A DNA stretch of 40,011 bases from positions 1 through 40,011 of the forward strand of contig DAHUZH010000018.1 in assembly GCA_027306695.1 (NCBI GenBank). The letters are read 5' to 3'. Positions 8,049 to 16,432 of the stretch are shown here, piece after piece (within the stretch, counting starts at the first letter, position 1; the number at the start of each line of letters is the position of its first letter). This DNA comes from Acidobacteriaceae bacterium (GTDB lineage Bacteria > Acidobacteriota > Terriglobia > Terriglobales > Acidobacteriaceae). The notes beneath the pieces are model-generated. The model saw only the letters and a program-made list of their open reading frames with translations. It was not told the DNA's origin and did not search any database. Position numbers and translations under genes: made by a program.

Positions 8049-10289
8049 ATGGTCACGGCACACACTGCGGCAGCATCGCCAGATGCGGACAATCAACACC
8101 TCGCGCAGGTCTTCGAGGTGCTGCTGAAAACCGTGCGTCACAATCGCCCCTCTGACGACATCGGCATCATCCAGCAGGCCTACGACTTCTGCCTCAAGCA
8201 TCACGCCGGCCAAAAACGCGCCTCCGGCGACCCGTATGCACTGCACCCGCTCGAAGTCGCGCTGGTACTTGCAGAAATGAAGCTCGACGCCACTGCTATT
8301 GCAGCAGGACTCCTGCATGACGCTGTCGAAGATACGCCTGTTACCAGCCACGAAATTTCAGAAATCTTTGGCGAACAAGTCGCACACATCGTCGATGGCG
8401 TCACAAAGATTGACAAGATCCAATTCGCCAACCGCGAAGACCGCCAGGCGGAAAATGTCCGCAAAATGCTGCTGGCCATGGTCTCCGATGTTCGCGTTGT
8501 GCTTATCAAGCTTGCCGATCGCCTGCACAATATGCGCACCCTGGAGCATCTTGGGCCAGAGCGCCAGCAATCCATCGCCCGCGAGACCCTCGATATTTAC
8601 GCGCCGCTCGCGCACCGCCTCGGTATGGGCAAGGTGCGTAGCGAGTTGGAAGACCTCGCCTTCCAATACGTAGACCCCTTCGGCTATGACCAGATCCGAT
8701 CCGCCGTGGAAGCACACCGTCAGGAGGGGGAGCAGTTTCTCCGTGAAATCGATTCACTATTGCGCGAACGCCTTCAGGAACACAACATCACCGCTCGCGT
8801 CGAATGGCGCATCAAGCGTCTCTTTTCCATCTATCAAAAATTGCAGCATCAGCGCATTACCGTCGATCAGGTTTACGATCTGCTCGCCGTCCGCGTCATC
8901 ACCCAAACCGTGCAGGACTGCTACGCCGTCTTTGGCCTGATTCACAGCATCTGGCGTCCTGTTCCAGGGCGTATCAAAGACTTCATCGCCATGCCACGCC
9001 CCAACCTCTACCAATCTCTGCACACCACGGTCATGGCGGAAGGTGGCCACCAATTTGAAGTACAGATTCGCACCGAGGAGATGCATCGCATCGCGGAAGA
9101 AGGCATTGCCGCGCATTGGAAATATAAATCCGGCGGCTCACCCGTAAGCGCAAAAGACGAGCAGCGTCTCGCCTGGGTCCGGCAAATTGTCGAGTGGCAG
9201 CGCGACATGACCGACCCCAACGAATTTCTTTCAACCTTGAAAATCGATCTCTATCCCGAAGAGGTCTACACCTTTACCCCAAAAGGGAAGGTTGTTGTAC
9301 TCCCCAAGGAAGCCACTCCTATCGACTTCGCCTATACCATCCACACCGAGGTCGGAAATACCTGCATCGGCGCAAAAGTTAACGGACGCATGGTGCCGCT
9401 CAAAACGCGCCTGCGCAATGGCGATATCGTCGAAATCCTTACGCAGAATGGCCATACTCCCAGCCGCGACTGGCTCACCTTTGTCCGCAGCTCTCGTGCC
9501 CGTAACAAAATCAAGCACTGGTTGAATGAGCACCAGCGCGAACGCGCCATCGAAATTGGGCGCAAATTATTGGACCGCGAAGCGCGCAAATACAAAATCC
9601 CGATCACGCAATTGAGTGATGCAGACTACGCCAAGATTGCCACCGATTACGGTATGGCCAATGCTGTGGATTTGCTGGCTGGCATAGGGTTTGGCAAATT
9701 CTCCGCTCGTCAGGTGCTCAATCGCCTTGTTCCCGGAGCAACCAATACCCAGCCACCGGAAGTCGAATCCACGCCTGGAATGTCGGATGCCGTTCGGCGC
9801 GTCTACTTTAGCAAAGGCTCTGACTCGCTCACTGTCGAAGGACAAAACGATCTGCTCGTCTACCGCGCGCGCTGTTGCAATCCCATTCGCGGCGAGGAGA
9901 TTGTCGGCTACGTTACCCGCGGCAAAGGGGTTGCGGTTCACTCCCGCAGTTGCCCCAATGTGCAGAACCTTCTTTACGAGTCCGACCGCCGCATTGCCGT
10001 CGAGTGGGCGCGTCTCCAGGACGAGGAAAATTCCACTCAGCGCGCCACCTATCCCGTCAAAGTCACTGTTTTCTGCGATGACCGCGCTGGCATGCTGCGT
10101 GAGATGACCGCAGTCATTTCAGATGATGGAACCAACATCCGCGCAGTCGACACCAAGGCCGGCACGGGTGCCGAAGCAATCGTCGAATTTGTTGTAGATG
10201 CCTACGACGTTGGCCATTTGATCCGCCTCATGAATGGCCTCCGCCGCCTTCCCGGCGTCCGAGATGTCCAGCGCCAACAGAAGCTGTAA
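8049..10289 (+). CDS. rel: Bifunctional (p)ppGpp synthetase/hydrolase (RSH)
   Basis: 746 aa, the full length of long RSH proteins. The order is as follows. The HD hydrolase domain is at about 45-200, with H66, H90/D91, the ED of HDAVEDT, and D157 in LADRLHN. The synthetase domain is at about 250-365, with the RIKD motif at 308-311. RxKD at that place is the bifunctional type, as opposed to the ExDD of monofunctional RelA. YQSLHTTV and EVQIRTEEMH follow, and then a TGS domain (about 410-470, YTFTPKGKVVVLP), a Cys-containing zinc-finger-like region (RARCCNPI) and a C-terminal ACT domain (about 670-742). It makes and degrades the stringent-response alarmone in the cytoplasm. All hydrolase and synthetase residues look intact, so it is probably the organism's main RSH. 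Confidence 0.95.
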   Translation: MVTAHTAAASPDADNQHLAQVFEVLLKTVRHNRPSDDIGIIQQAYDFCLKHHAGQKRASGDPYALHPLEVALVLAEMKLDATAIAAGLLHDAVEDTPVTSHEISEIFGEQVAHIVDGVTKIDKIQFANREDRQAENVRKMLLAMVSDVRVVLIKLADRLHNMRTLEHLGPERQQSIARETLDIYAPLAHRLGMGKVRSELEDLAFQYVDPFGYDQIRSAVEAHRQEGEQFLREIDSLLRERLQEHNITARVEWRIKRLFSIYQKLQHQRITVDQVYDLLAVRVITQTVQDCYAVFGLIHSIWRPVPGRIKDFIAMPRPNLYQSLHTTVMAEGGHQFEVQIRTEEMHRIAEEGIAAHWKYKSGGSPVSAKDEQRLAWVRQIVEWQRDMTDPNEFLSTLKIDLYPEEVYTFTPKGKVVVLPKEATPIDFAYTIHTEVGNTCIGAKVNGRMVPLKTRLRNGDIVEILTQNGHTPSRDWLTFVRSSRARNKIKHWLNEHQRERAIEIGRKLLDREARKYKIPITQLSDADYAKIATDYGMANAVDLLAGIGFGKFSARQVLNRLVPGATNTQPPEVESTPGMSDAVRRVYFSKGSDSLTVEGQNDLLVYRARCCNPIRGEEIVGYVTRGKGVAVHSRSCPNVQNLLYESDRRIAVEWARLQDEENSTQRATYPVKVTVFCDDRAGMLREMTAVISDDGTNIRAVDTKAGTGAEAIVEFVVDAYDVGHLIRLMNGLRRLPGVRDVQRQQKL

Positions 10290-10304
10290 GGATTTTGGTG
10301 CATT

Positions 10305-10346
10305 GGGGTGGGAGAAAATTGGTTCATTCCAATCGGGCCGATCTAT
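10305..10346. repeat. Dispersed intergenic repeat, copy 1 (short form)
   Basis: The segment GGGGTGGGAGAAAATTGG and its continuation CCAATCGGGCCGATC closely match 16536-16578. Both copies lie immediately beside coding regions. The short inverted GATTGG/CCAATC-like symmetry suggests a foldable element. Confidence 0.6.
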
Positions 10347-10359
10347 AGCAACGCGGCAA

Positions 10360-11280
10360 TTACTTCGCTACCGTTGTCGCACCTTGGCTCGTCGTCACAT
10401 TCGTCAACGCGCATCCATTCATTGTCTGTTTGAACTTGAAGTAGGGATGGAATAACAGCGCCGCTCGCGCGTCTCCATTGCCCTCCACCAGGTCCGTCAA
10501 CCACACGCCATCCGAATAACGCTGCTGTCGTACGTGGATCCAAAACCCTTTGTGCAAATTCGCGAGCAGTCCTCCACCCAATTTCAAATCGTGGTCCAGG
10601 TGCGCGTTCAGATCCACCAGTTGCCCGCTGAGTTCATCCACCTGGATCGTTCCGGTCATGTCATGTAAAAAGGTCTCCTCCATCCCCTTCGGGTGCACGT
10701 TCGGATCGCCGCTCAAATCGTAGACAAGCGTTGGGCGTCCTTGCACGTCGATCCGGTGTCCATTGGTATAGCGCAGCATATGCAGTGCTGTGTCATACAT
10801 CTTCATGTCGTCGGCATTTTTCTTGGCGACATACTTCTCATCGGAGTCTTTCTTGATCTGCTTCTGTACTCGTTCTGACTCCTTATTTTTCTGGCTTTCC
10901 GTCAGCGGCTTACCGTTCTTGCTGGTAACTTCGTCGATTTCCTGACCGTTCACAAAAAACATGTCGTATTGCTTCACGTCGCTGTGCTTGACTTGGCCAT
11001 TCTTGTCCGTCTGGTCGCTTTCATTCGTCGTCTTGCATACGTACCGCTCCTGCTCTGCTTCGGATTTCTTGAAATTATCGAGGACGCGCTGCTTCAACTC
11101 CGCCGCCGAAGGTAAAGACGCGTTCCAGTTGAATTTTGCCAGCGAAGCTCCAGAGGCATTCGCGCTTGGGGGATGCGTCGCGCGCGCCTGCGGGCCTGCC
11201 TGCGACCATCCCCGAGCGGTCGAAACGCTGGCCGTTAGGGCGCTCGCCACAATCAAGGCGCTCAAAATCGAATGCTGCAT
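10360..11280 (-). CDS. Secreted protein of unknown function
   Basis: About 306 aa from the ATG at 11280. That start has a GAGGGGAG ribosome binding site and begins a clear signal peptide (MQHSILSALIVASALTASVS), whereas an upstream in-frame start would bury it. The mature protein has a charged, Lys-rich helical region (about 60-160, FKKSEAEQERYVCKTTNE). A beta-rich C-terminal half follows (TGTIQVDELSGQLVDLNAHL, then WIHVRQQRYSDGVWL). That half resembles the LolA-like or outer-membrane lipoprotein-sorting fold of acidobacterial hypothetical proteins. There is no lipobox. It faces away from ridA, with which it shares a short divergent promoter region. The function is not known; periplasmic location is inferred. 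Confidence 0.75.
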   Translation of the reverse strand: MQHSILSALIVASALTASVSTARGWSQAGPQARATHPPSANASGASLAKFNWNASLPSAAELKQRVLDNFKKSEAEQERYVCKTTNESDQTDKNGQVKHSDVKQYDMFFVNGQEIDEVTSKNGKPLTESQKNKESERVQKQIKKDSDEKYVAKKNADDMKMYDTALHMLRYTNGHRIDVQGRPTLVYDLSGDPNVHPKGMEETFLHDMTGTIQVDELSGQLVDLNAHLDHDLKLGGGLLANLHKGFWIHVRQQRYSDGVWLTDLVEGNGDARAALLFHPYFKFKQTMNGCALTNVTTSQGATTVAK

Positions 11281-11435
11281 GTTTCTCCCCTCAAATCCAT
11301 TAGACTTGCTGAATGATCTCTGGTCACAAAATACGTAGAAATCCAATACTTGGTTCCTGACATCCGGCAACTTTCACACACACGATGGATACAGCTACAA
11401 TTTCCCTGGATTTTTTTAGGAAGAATAGGAATGAA

Positions 11436-11828
11436 ATGACCGACACAAAAACTGCAATTCATACTTCGCAAGCACCAGCGGTGCTTGGTCCTTACTCGCA
11501 GGCCATACGCCTCGGCAACTTCGTTTTTTCGTCTGGACAGGTGGCCCTCGATCCAGCCACAGGACAGCTCGTTTCCGGCGGGATCGAAGCCCAGACGCAT
11601 CGCGCACTGCAAAATCTCGAAGCCGTCCTCACCGCTGCTGGCCTGAATCTATCTCGCGTGGTCAAGACCACAGTTTTTCTCAAGGACATGAACCATTTTT
11701 CCGCGATGAATACGGTGTATGCGGAGTATTTCCAGCGCGGTGGCGTTCCGGCGCCAGCTCGTTCGACAGTAGAAGTCGCCCGTCTACCCAAGGATGCTTT
11801 GGTGGAGATAGAAGTGATCGCCGGTTAA
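11436..11828 (+). CDS. ridA: RidA family enamine/imine deaminase
   Basis: 130 aa from the ATG at 11436, the normal RidA length. The upstream in-frame start adds 17 residues and lacks a ribosome binding site, while AGGAAGAATAGGA precedes 11436. Family signatures are APAVLGPYSQAIRLGNFVF near the N terminus, the central FLKDMNHFSAMNTVY and the C-terminal PARSTVEVARLPKDALVEIE, which carries the active-site Arg and Glu. RidA hydrolyses reactive enamines and imines such as 2-aminoacrylate to ketones plus ammonia and protects PLP enzymes. It is cytosolic and a trimer in the family. No operon partner is visible on the same strand. Confidence 0.93.
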   Translation: MTDTKTAIHTSQAPAVLGPYSQAIRLGNFVFSSGQVALDPATGQLVSGGIEAQTHRALQNLEAVLTAAGLNLSRVVKTTVFLKDMNHFSAMNTVYAEYFQRGGVPAPARSTVEVARLPKDALVEIEVIAG

Positions 11829-11966
11829 GAACATCTTCGGGTGCGCCATCCTCATTCTTCTCCGAAAGGGTTGAGGAAGCGTGTGCATGGTAAGTCGTTA
11901 GCTCATATACAAACTGTCATCCCTGCCAATAGCTTCCCGAAAAGAATGGAACCGGCATTTCATCCT

Positions 11967-11995
11967 TTGACAAGTGTTAGGCTACGGGCTACAGT
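11967..11995 (+). promoter_or_regulatory. Sigma-70-type promoter of higBA
   Basis: TTGACA (11967-11972) and TACAGT (11990-11995) are separated by 17 bases. Transcription should start around 12002, right at the GTG of higB at 12003, so the mRNA is probably leaderless. The spacer contains a GGCTAC direct repeat that could be part of a HigA operator. Confidence 0.7.
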
Positions 11996-12002
11996 TGTTC
12001 TG

Positions 12003-12293
12003 GTGAGAATACGCAACTTCATCCATAAAGGTTTGAAGAAGCTCTACACGGACGATGCGACCAAGGGCGTTCCGCCCGACACAGTAGACAAGCTCCGCAA
12101 GATGCTTGCCTTTCTGGATGACATGGAAGACCCGGAAGAGTTGCGGATGCTCCCCTCGTGGAAGGCCCATATCTTGACGGGCGACCGCAAGGGCACATGG
12201 AGCCTGAGCGTTACCGCCAATCGGCGGCTGACCTTTCGCATCGACACAACAGAACGCGAGATTTACGACGTGAACTTAGAGGACTACCACTAG
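12003..12293 (+). CDS. higB: HigB-type toxin (RelE/ParE superfamily)
   Basis: 96 aa from a GTG at 12003, the usual HigB size. A longer in-frame ATG start upstream would include the promoter and is rejected. The sequence shows the family pattern: IRNFIHKGLKKLY at the start, a central ELRMLPSWKAHILTGDRKGT and the C-terminal WSLSVTANRRLTFRI with the final DVNLEDYH. HigB toxins cut mRNA at the ribosome. The antitoxin gene follows after an 18-base gap. HigB precedes HigA, which is the reversed toxin-first order typical of this system. It lies next to a phage-type integrase, so it may stabilise a small mobile island. Confidence 0.92.
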   Translation: MRIRNFIHKGLKKLYTDDATKGVPPDTVDKLRKMLAFLDDMEDPEELRMLPSWKAHILTGDRKGTWSLSVTANRRLTFRIDTTEREIYDVNLEDYH

Positions 12294-12311
12294 GCCAAAG
12301 GAGAAGAGACC

Positions 12312-12611
12312 ATGCCCATGAAGAATCCACCCCATCCTGGGGATTTCATTCGGACAGAGATTATCGAAGCCGCAGGCTTGACGGTCACGGCGGCGGCGAT
12401 AGCATTGTGCGTCTCGCGGCCTACGCTATCCAGTCTGCTCAACGGCAAGGCCGATCTATCCGGGGATATGGCGCTGCGTATCGAGAAAGCCTTTGGAGTA
12501 AAGATGGACACGTTGATGCGTATGCAGTCCTCTTACGACATTGCCCAAACGCGCAAGCGCGAGAATCAGATTCGTGTGCCGCGCATCTCCGTGTTGGCCG
12601 CCACGCATTAG
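12312..12611 (+). CDS. higA: HigA-type antitoxin (XRE family)
   Basis: 99 aa. The ATG follows AAAGGAGAAGAGACC, a strong ribosome binding site. The start PHPGDFIRTEII is the classical HigA signature. The helix-turn-helix lies at about 24-46 (TVTAAAIALCVSRPTLSSLL) and is followed by the ADLSGDMALRIEKAFGV helix. HigA binds and neutralises HigB and, with it, represses the promoter at 11967. The C-terminal tail (RKRENQIRVPRISVLAATH) is slightly longer than in many homologues. It is co-transcribed with higB. Confidence 0.93.
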   Translation: MPMKNPPHPGDFIRTEIIEAAGLTVTAAAIALCVSRPTLSSLLNGKADLSGDMALRIEKAFGVKMDTLMRMQSSYDIAQTRKRENQIRVPRISVLAATH

Positions 12612-12680
12612 TGTGAGGCAATCTACCGGGGAACCTCATCAGCGCGGTTGAGGAAGACTCACACATAGCGCACTAAGAAC

Positions 12681-12748
12681 AGCCGCCAGCGGCGGCTCGT
12701 GCGCGAAGATTTGCCGCTAAGAACGCCCCGGCGGGGCAGCGGCAAATC
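12681..12748. repeat. Cluster of GC-rich palindromes beside the integrase
   Basis: A short perfect hairpin (AGCCGCC-AGC-GGCGGCT, 12681-12697) is followed by a compound one. In the second, arms 12708-12718 and 12738-12748 (GATTTGCCGCT against AGCGGCAAATC) enclose an inner GCCCC/GGGGC stem (12725-12737). It sits between higA and the 3' end of the integrase gene. It may be a bidirectional terminator, a REP-like element or part of a recombination site. Confidence 0.6.
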
Positions 12749-12844
12749 AGAACCAATATCGGAAGAGATGGATTTGAGTATCGAACTCCCTGCGCCAGCC
12801 TCCGCCAGCGGCTCCGGCCAAAGACGGCTTCGGGAGGTTCATTG

Positions 12845-14266
12845 TCAGCGCGGCTTATGGCGCTGGCCTCGTTTGCCTTTATCGTGCGTCTCTGCCGCTT
12901 TCGATGCCTTGGCTCTGCCGTCGTCGGGCTGCGGTAGTTCCCATCCCGCCATGCCCTGCAACACGCGGTCGGCGTGTTTGATGGTGTTCACATGTCCGTA
13001 GTGGCTTTCAATCATGTGAACGGAGGTTCCCATCTGCTCGGCAAGGAAATACACATCCACACCTTCCTGCAAGCGGAGCGTGGCGTAGGTGTGCCGGAAG
13101 CAATACGTGGAGCGTGGAACGCCCTGCGTTCCTTCGCGCAAATTTGCTTCTCTCAAAAGATCGGCAATCAAGGAACTATAAAGCGTTTTAGCAGGCTTGC
13201 CGGTGATGTTGGTAAATACCCTGTCGTCCAGCTCCGTGGCTTTGGAGATGGCACGGATGCGTTCTAAATAATCTCCGACACTCTTGGGCGCGACCAGTTG
13301 ACGCGATTTGTCCTTGCCCTGCACGAACAGGACAACGATCTCGCGGCCCTCGCGGTCTTTTGCGGGCATGATGTCGCGCCAGCGGAGATTTTTCATCTCC
13401 ACTGGTCTCATGCCGGTATTGCAGGCAATCAAAATCATGTTGTAGGTAACGGTGCGATACCAGATGCTCGAAGGCTTGTCGGCTTCGCCAATCCACTTGC
13501 GGCCTACGGTGTGGAGCTTGCGATACTCCTCCAGCGTGAACTCGTCGCGCCGCATGGTCTTGAGCTTCGGGCGCTCATCGAAACGCTGGCTTGCGGGAAC
13601 GTAACGCTTCTTGACGGCATAATTCATCACCGCTCCGAAGATGGACATTTCAAACCTGATGGTGGAATCGCTGATGAAAGGGACCGCCCGTTCTGCGGAA
13701 GGTTTGACTTCAATCGGTTTCAAAACCCGGATACCCAGGGTCTGCTGAACCTTGGTGCGGCGCTCGGCTTCATGGTCCGCAAAGGTCTGAGCTGTTGCGG
13801 CTGTGATTTCCCGAACGCCATTGCGCCGGTGGCGTCCCGCGCCGTTCTCCCGCCGCCATGCTGGATAGCCGCCCCAACGCTCGTCACCGATAAGGTGGAC
13901 CTGCGTGGAACCGGCATACCTGTCTAACGTGCCCTCAATGACGGCACGGAGCTTCTTAGGCCGTGCGGCGCTGATCTCGCCGCGCTTCGCCCGCGCCTCC
14001 TGCGTCAGCAGATACTCGTGCGCCACGTCACGGAAGGGGCGGTTGAATACGGGAACGTCATGCTTGATGCGGAATCGAACATCCGCGTCCTGATCGAAGG
14101 CGCGTTCCCGCGCCGCTTCTCTGTCAGTTGTTTTGAGCGAAACCGTTTTATAGCGGTCGGCCTTCGGCATCTTCATGCGGCAATACCACATGCGATGATC
14201 CACGTCGCCGCGCCTAAAGAGAATCAGGCCGGGTTTCAGCTCCTCTTTCTCGGTAACGAAGGACAT
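12845..14266 (-). CDS. Tyrosine site-specific recombinase (phage-type integrase)
   Basis: 473 aa from the ATG at 14266, which has an AGGAGG ribosome binding site eight bases upstream. A longer reading adds 33 residues without one. The N-terminal part (to about 200) is the arm/core-binding region. The catalytic domain runs from about 240: R287 in NTGMRPVEM, a Lys in the QGKDKSRQL turn, box II YCFRHTYATL with R391, and Tyr423 in the SHYGHV motif. The usual His of box II is replaced by Tyr388, a common variant in phage integrases. It probably moves the surrounding island that includes HigBA, but no attachment-site repeat was found. The C-terminal tail is highly basic (KASKAAETHDKGKRGQRHK). Confidence 0.9.
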   Translation of the reverse strand: MSFVTEKEELKPGLILFRRGDVDHRMWYCRMKMPKADRYKTVSLKTTDREAARERAFDQDADVRFRIKHDVPVFNRPFRDVAHEYLLTQEARAKRGEISAARPKKLRAVIEGTLDRYAGSTQVHLIGDERWGGYPAWRRENGAGRHRRNGVREITAATAQTFADHEAERRTKVQQTLGIRVLKPIEVKPSAERAVPFISDSTIRFEMSIFGAVMNYAVKKRYVPASQRFDERPKLKTMRRDEFTLEEYRKLHTVGRKWIGEADKPSSIWYRTVTYNMILIACNTGMRPVEMKNLRWRDIMPAKDREGREIVVLFVQGKDKSRQLVAPKSVGDYLERIRAISKATELDDRVFTNITGKPAKTLYSSLIADLLREANLREGTQGVPRSTYCFRHTYATLRLQEGVDVYFLAEQMGTSVHMIESHYGHVNTIKHADRVLQGMAGWELPQPDDGRAKASKAAETHDKGKRGQRHKPR

Positions 14267-14410
14267 ATTGCCTCCTGCGATTGATACCGTTCTGTGCAGA
14301 TTCCGTGTAGCTTTTTTCTGCAAGCCATTGATTCTTCGTGGCTGTGCATACTTTGTATGGAACATTATAGAAAATTATGTGCTTTATTTCTAGTTATTTA
14401 TGATATAGTT

Positions 14411-14461
14411 CTCATCCTGAACGAAGTTCTTGCGCCGCAAGAACGTAGTCGAGGGATCTGC
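14411..14461. repeat. Dispersed intergenic repeat of the CATCC...GAGGGATCTGC type
   Basis: The sequence begins CTCATCCTGAACGAAG, contains a palindrome (GTTCTTGCGCCGCAAGAAC, 14425-14443) and ends TAGTCGAGGGATCTGC. It shares its two ends with the copy at 16433-16472. Such elements recur in intergenic regions of soil bacteria. The gap 14267-14492 otherwise holds an AT-rich promoter-like stretch at 14370-14410. Confidence 0.6.
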
Positions 14462-14492
14462 GTTTCGCTTTCGGCGGGGCGGAAAATGAGAA

Positions 14493-15803
14493 TCACGGCC
14501 TCGTATAAATCACGCCACCCTTCATCACGAAATTTACCTTCTGGAGCAGTGAAGCGTCCTGAAGAGGGTCCCCCGGCACAGCAACAATGTCCGCATTCTT
14601 GCCGGCTTCGAGCGTTCCGATTTCATCCTGCATGCGCAGCAACTGCGCTGCGGAAGACGTCCCGGCATGCAGCGCTTGCACCGGAGTCATGCCGAACTTC
14701 ACCATCTCTCCAAACTCAATCGCCGGGTCGATGTTCCAGTCGAACCCGCCGACGTCCGTGCCGAACGCAATCTTTACGCCAGCAGCCATGGCGCGGCGAA
14801 ACGTTTCTTCGTGAATCTGGATCATCTTTAACCACACCGGAGCGCCATCCGCCGCGCGCCCCTTGGCCACATATTCTCCGACATAAATCGTCGGTACATA
14901 ATAAATTCCTTTGGCGACCATCATCTTCATGTCTTCCGGCGCAATGTAATTCCCGTGCTCCACCGAATCCACGCCCGCCACCACGGCATTGTGCACGCCA
15001 TGCAGTCCCATCGCATGCGCCGCTACCGGATGTCCCTCACGGTGGGCCTCATCCACAATGGCAGCCAACTCCTCCGGCGTAAAGGTTGGAACGTCATCCA
15101 GCACGCCATCTGGACGGACGAAATAGCCTCGATCCACGTAGACCTTGATCCAGTCCGCGCCATGGCTGATCTGTTCCCGCACCGCTTTGCGGCACTCATC
15201 CGGCCCATCCACCAATTGCACGCCATGGGGAACCGCCAGTCCCGGCACGTATCCTTGCAGAGGATATGCGCCCGTCACATCCAGAGCGCGCGTGGCAACG
15301 CGCATGCGTGGCCCTGGAATGATCCCTGCTTCAATCGTGTGCTTGATGTCCACGTCCGCATAACTCGCGCCTTCCGTTTCCAGGTCACGAATGGTCGTGA
15401 ATCCATACAACAGCGCTTTTTTTGCGGACTGTGCCCCTACAATTGCGCGATACGCCTGTGACTCTTTCAGCAATTGCTTGTCGTAGTCTGCTGCGGTGAT
15501 GTCGCCCTGCAGCAACACATGGGTATGCGCATCGATCAGTCCCGGCAGGCAGGTATCCTGGCGCAAATCTACAATTTCCGCTGCAAGGGTCAAAGCAGGC
15601 ACAGCATTGAGAATGCCGTGGATTTTTCCGTTCACTACGGCGATCACTGCGTTATGGCGCAATGCGTCCGTCGTGCCTGTAAATACTGCGCCGCAGCGAA
15701 GATATTCGGTCGTGGCTGCGTTCGGGGTTGCGGAGGATTGACTGGAGGCTGGCAATGTGGCTAGCAACAAGATTGGAAGTAGAAGTGACCGTACCGATAG
15801 CAT
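14493..15803 (-). CDS. Secreted amidohydrolase family protein (imidazolonepropionase-like)
   Basis: About 436 aa from the ATG at 15803, which begins a signal peptide (MLSVRSLLLPILLLATLPAS). An in-frame TTG 60 bases upstream would precede it and is less likely. It carries the metal-site set of the amidohydrolase superfamily: HTH in LIDAHTHV, a candidate carbamylated Lys in DWIKVYVD, His in PVAAHAMG and SVEHGNY, and Asp in FGTDVGG. The C-terminal ADIVAVPGDPLQD is the usual cap-domain sequence. Family members include dipeptidases, prolidases and imidazolonepropionase-like hydrolases. Substrate is not determinable, but the signal peptide places it in the periplasm, where peptide or amide hydrolysis is likely. 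No operon partner is visible. Confidence 0.88.
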   Translation of the reverse strand: MLSVRSLLLPILLLATLPASSQSSATPNAATTEYLRCGAVFTGTTDALRHNAVIAVVNGKIHGILNAVPALTLAAEIVDLRQDTCLPGLIDAHTHVLLQGDITAADYDKQLLKESQAYRAIVGAQSAKKALLYGFTTIRDLETEGASYADVDIKHTIEAGIIPGPRMRVATRALDVTGAYPLQGYVPGLAVPHGVQLVDGPDECRKAVREQISHGADWIKVYVDRGYFVRPDGVLDDVPTFTPEELAAIVDEAHREGHPVAAHAMGLHGVHNAVVAGVDSVEHGNYIAPEDMKMMVAKGIYYVPTIYVGEYVAKGRAADGAPVWLKMIQIHEETFRRAMAAGVKIAFGTDVGGFDWNIDPAIEFGEMVKFGMTPVQALHAGTSSAAQLLRMQDEIGTLEAGKNADIVAVPGDPLQDASLLQKVNFVMKGGVIYTRP

Positions 15804-15882
15804 GCCCGCAACATACCGCGTCCAGCGCGCCAGTGCAATCAGTTTTTTGTATACAGTTTGCAACCAGTCCGGTTACTCTCAA

Positions 15883-15921
15883 ACACAAAGGGCAGGGGAT
15901 AAAATCCCCTGCCCTTTGTGT
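15883..15921 (-). terminator. Perfect 18-bp hairpin downstream of the cold-shock gene
   Basis: Arms 15883-15900 and 15904-15921 are perfectly complementary (core AAAGGGCAGGGGAT) with a three-base AAA loop. It starts 18 bases after the csp stop. The minus-strand 3' flank reads TTGAGAG, only weakly T-rich. It is a probable terminator and may also protect the csp mRNA 3' end. Confidence 0.75.
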
Positions 15922-15938
15922 CCAAACCTAGCGCTTGC

Positions 15939-16139
15939 TTACAGCGGTTGTACGTCCGCAGCCTGCCAGCCCTTCGGTCCCTTCACAACGTTGAATTGCA
16001 CGGCTTGGCCTTCTTGCAGACTCTTAAATCCGTTTGAATTGATCGCAGAGTAGTGCACAAAGACATCTTCGCCATTCTGGCGCGAGATAAAGCCGAAGCC
16101 CTTCGCGTCATTGAACCATTTCACAGTACCTTGTTCCAT
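15939..16139 (-). CDS. cspA: Cold-shock-domain RNA chaperone
   Basis: 66 aa from the ATG at 16139 ([18 protein letters not shown]). This is the canonical start and length; a longer reading adds 26 non-conserved residues. RNP1 (KGFGFI) and RNP2 (DVFVHY) are both intact, with the WF and aromatic surface for single-stranded nucleic-acid binding. It is cytosolic and likely keeps mRNA unfolded and assists translation. The exact paralogue (cold-induced or constitutive) cannot be told. Over 100 bases of non-coding sequence upstream could form a structured 5' leader as in other csp genes. A perfect hairpin follows. Confidence 0.95.
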   Translation of the reverse strand: MEQGTVKWFNDAKGFGFISRQNGEDVFVHYSAINSNGFKSLQEGQAVQFNVVKGPKGWQAADVQPL

Positions 16140-16432
16140 TGAAAGCTTATTTCCTAAGATTGAATTACGCTGAAGGGAATCGGAGCGACTACTAGCAGAA
16201 ACTTGCGTTTTGGCCAAGAGCTACAACTGCCCGGTTCTATTCGAACGCAAACATAGTGTACCAGATTTCCACCGAACGCAAGGAAAAAATTCACCTTAAC
16301 CTCTGTTTTCCTCTAAACTTACAGTCCTTCAGGTCGATTTTCGAGCTGACCCGTAGGTCAAATTGCACCTCTCCCGGTCCTCTGGCCCATGCGTTATGCT
16401 AGTCCGGTGCGTTGTCATTCACTCCGCAAAGT
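16140..16432. other. Non-coding gap: csp 5' region, no gene seen
   Basis: This holds the upstream region of the cold-shock gene. I see no supported ORF or RNA gene. The minus-strand part nearest the start (16140-16260) may be transcribed as a leader. Confidence 0.4.

Noticed and set aside
11841..12002. Upstream extension of higB to an ATG at 11841
   Set aside because: It would include the clear sigma-70 promoter and make the toxin much longer than the family.
12681..12748. Palindromes read as a CRISPR repeat or an integron attC site
   Set aside because: There is only one set, with no spaced copies, and the integrase is phage-like rather than an integron type.
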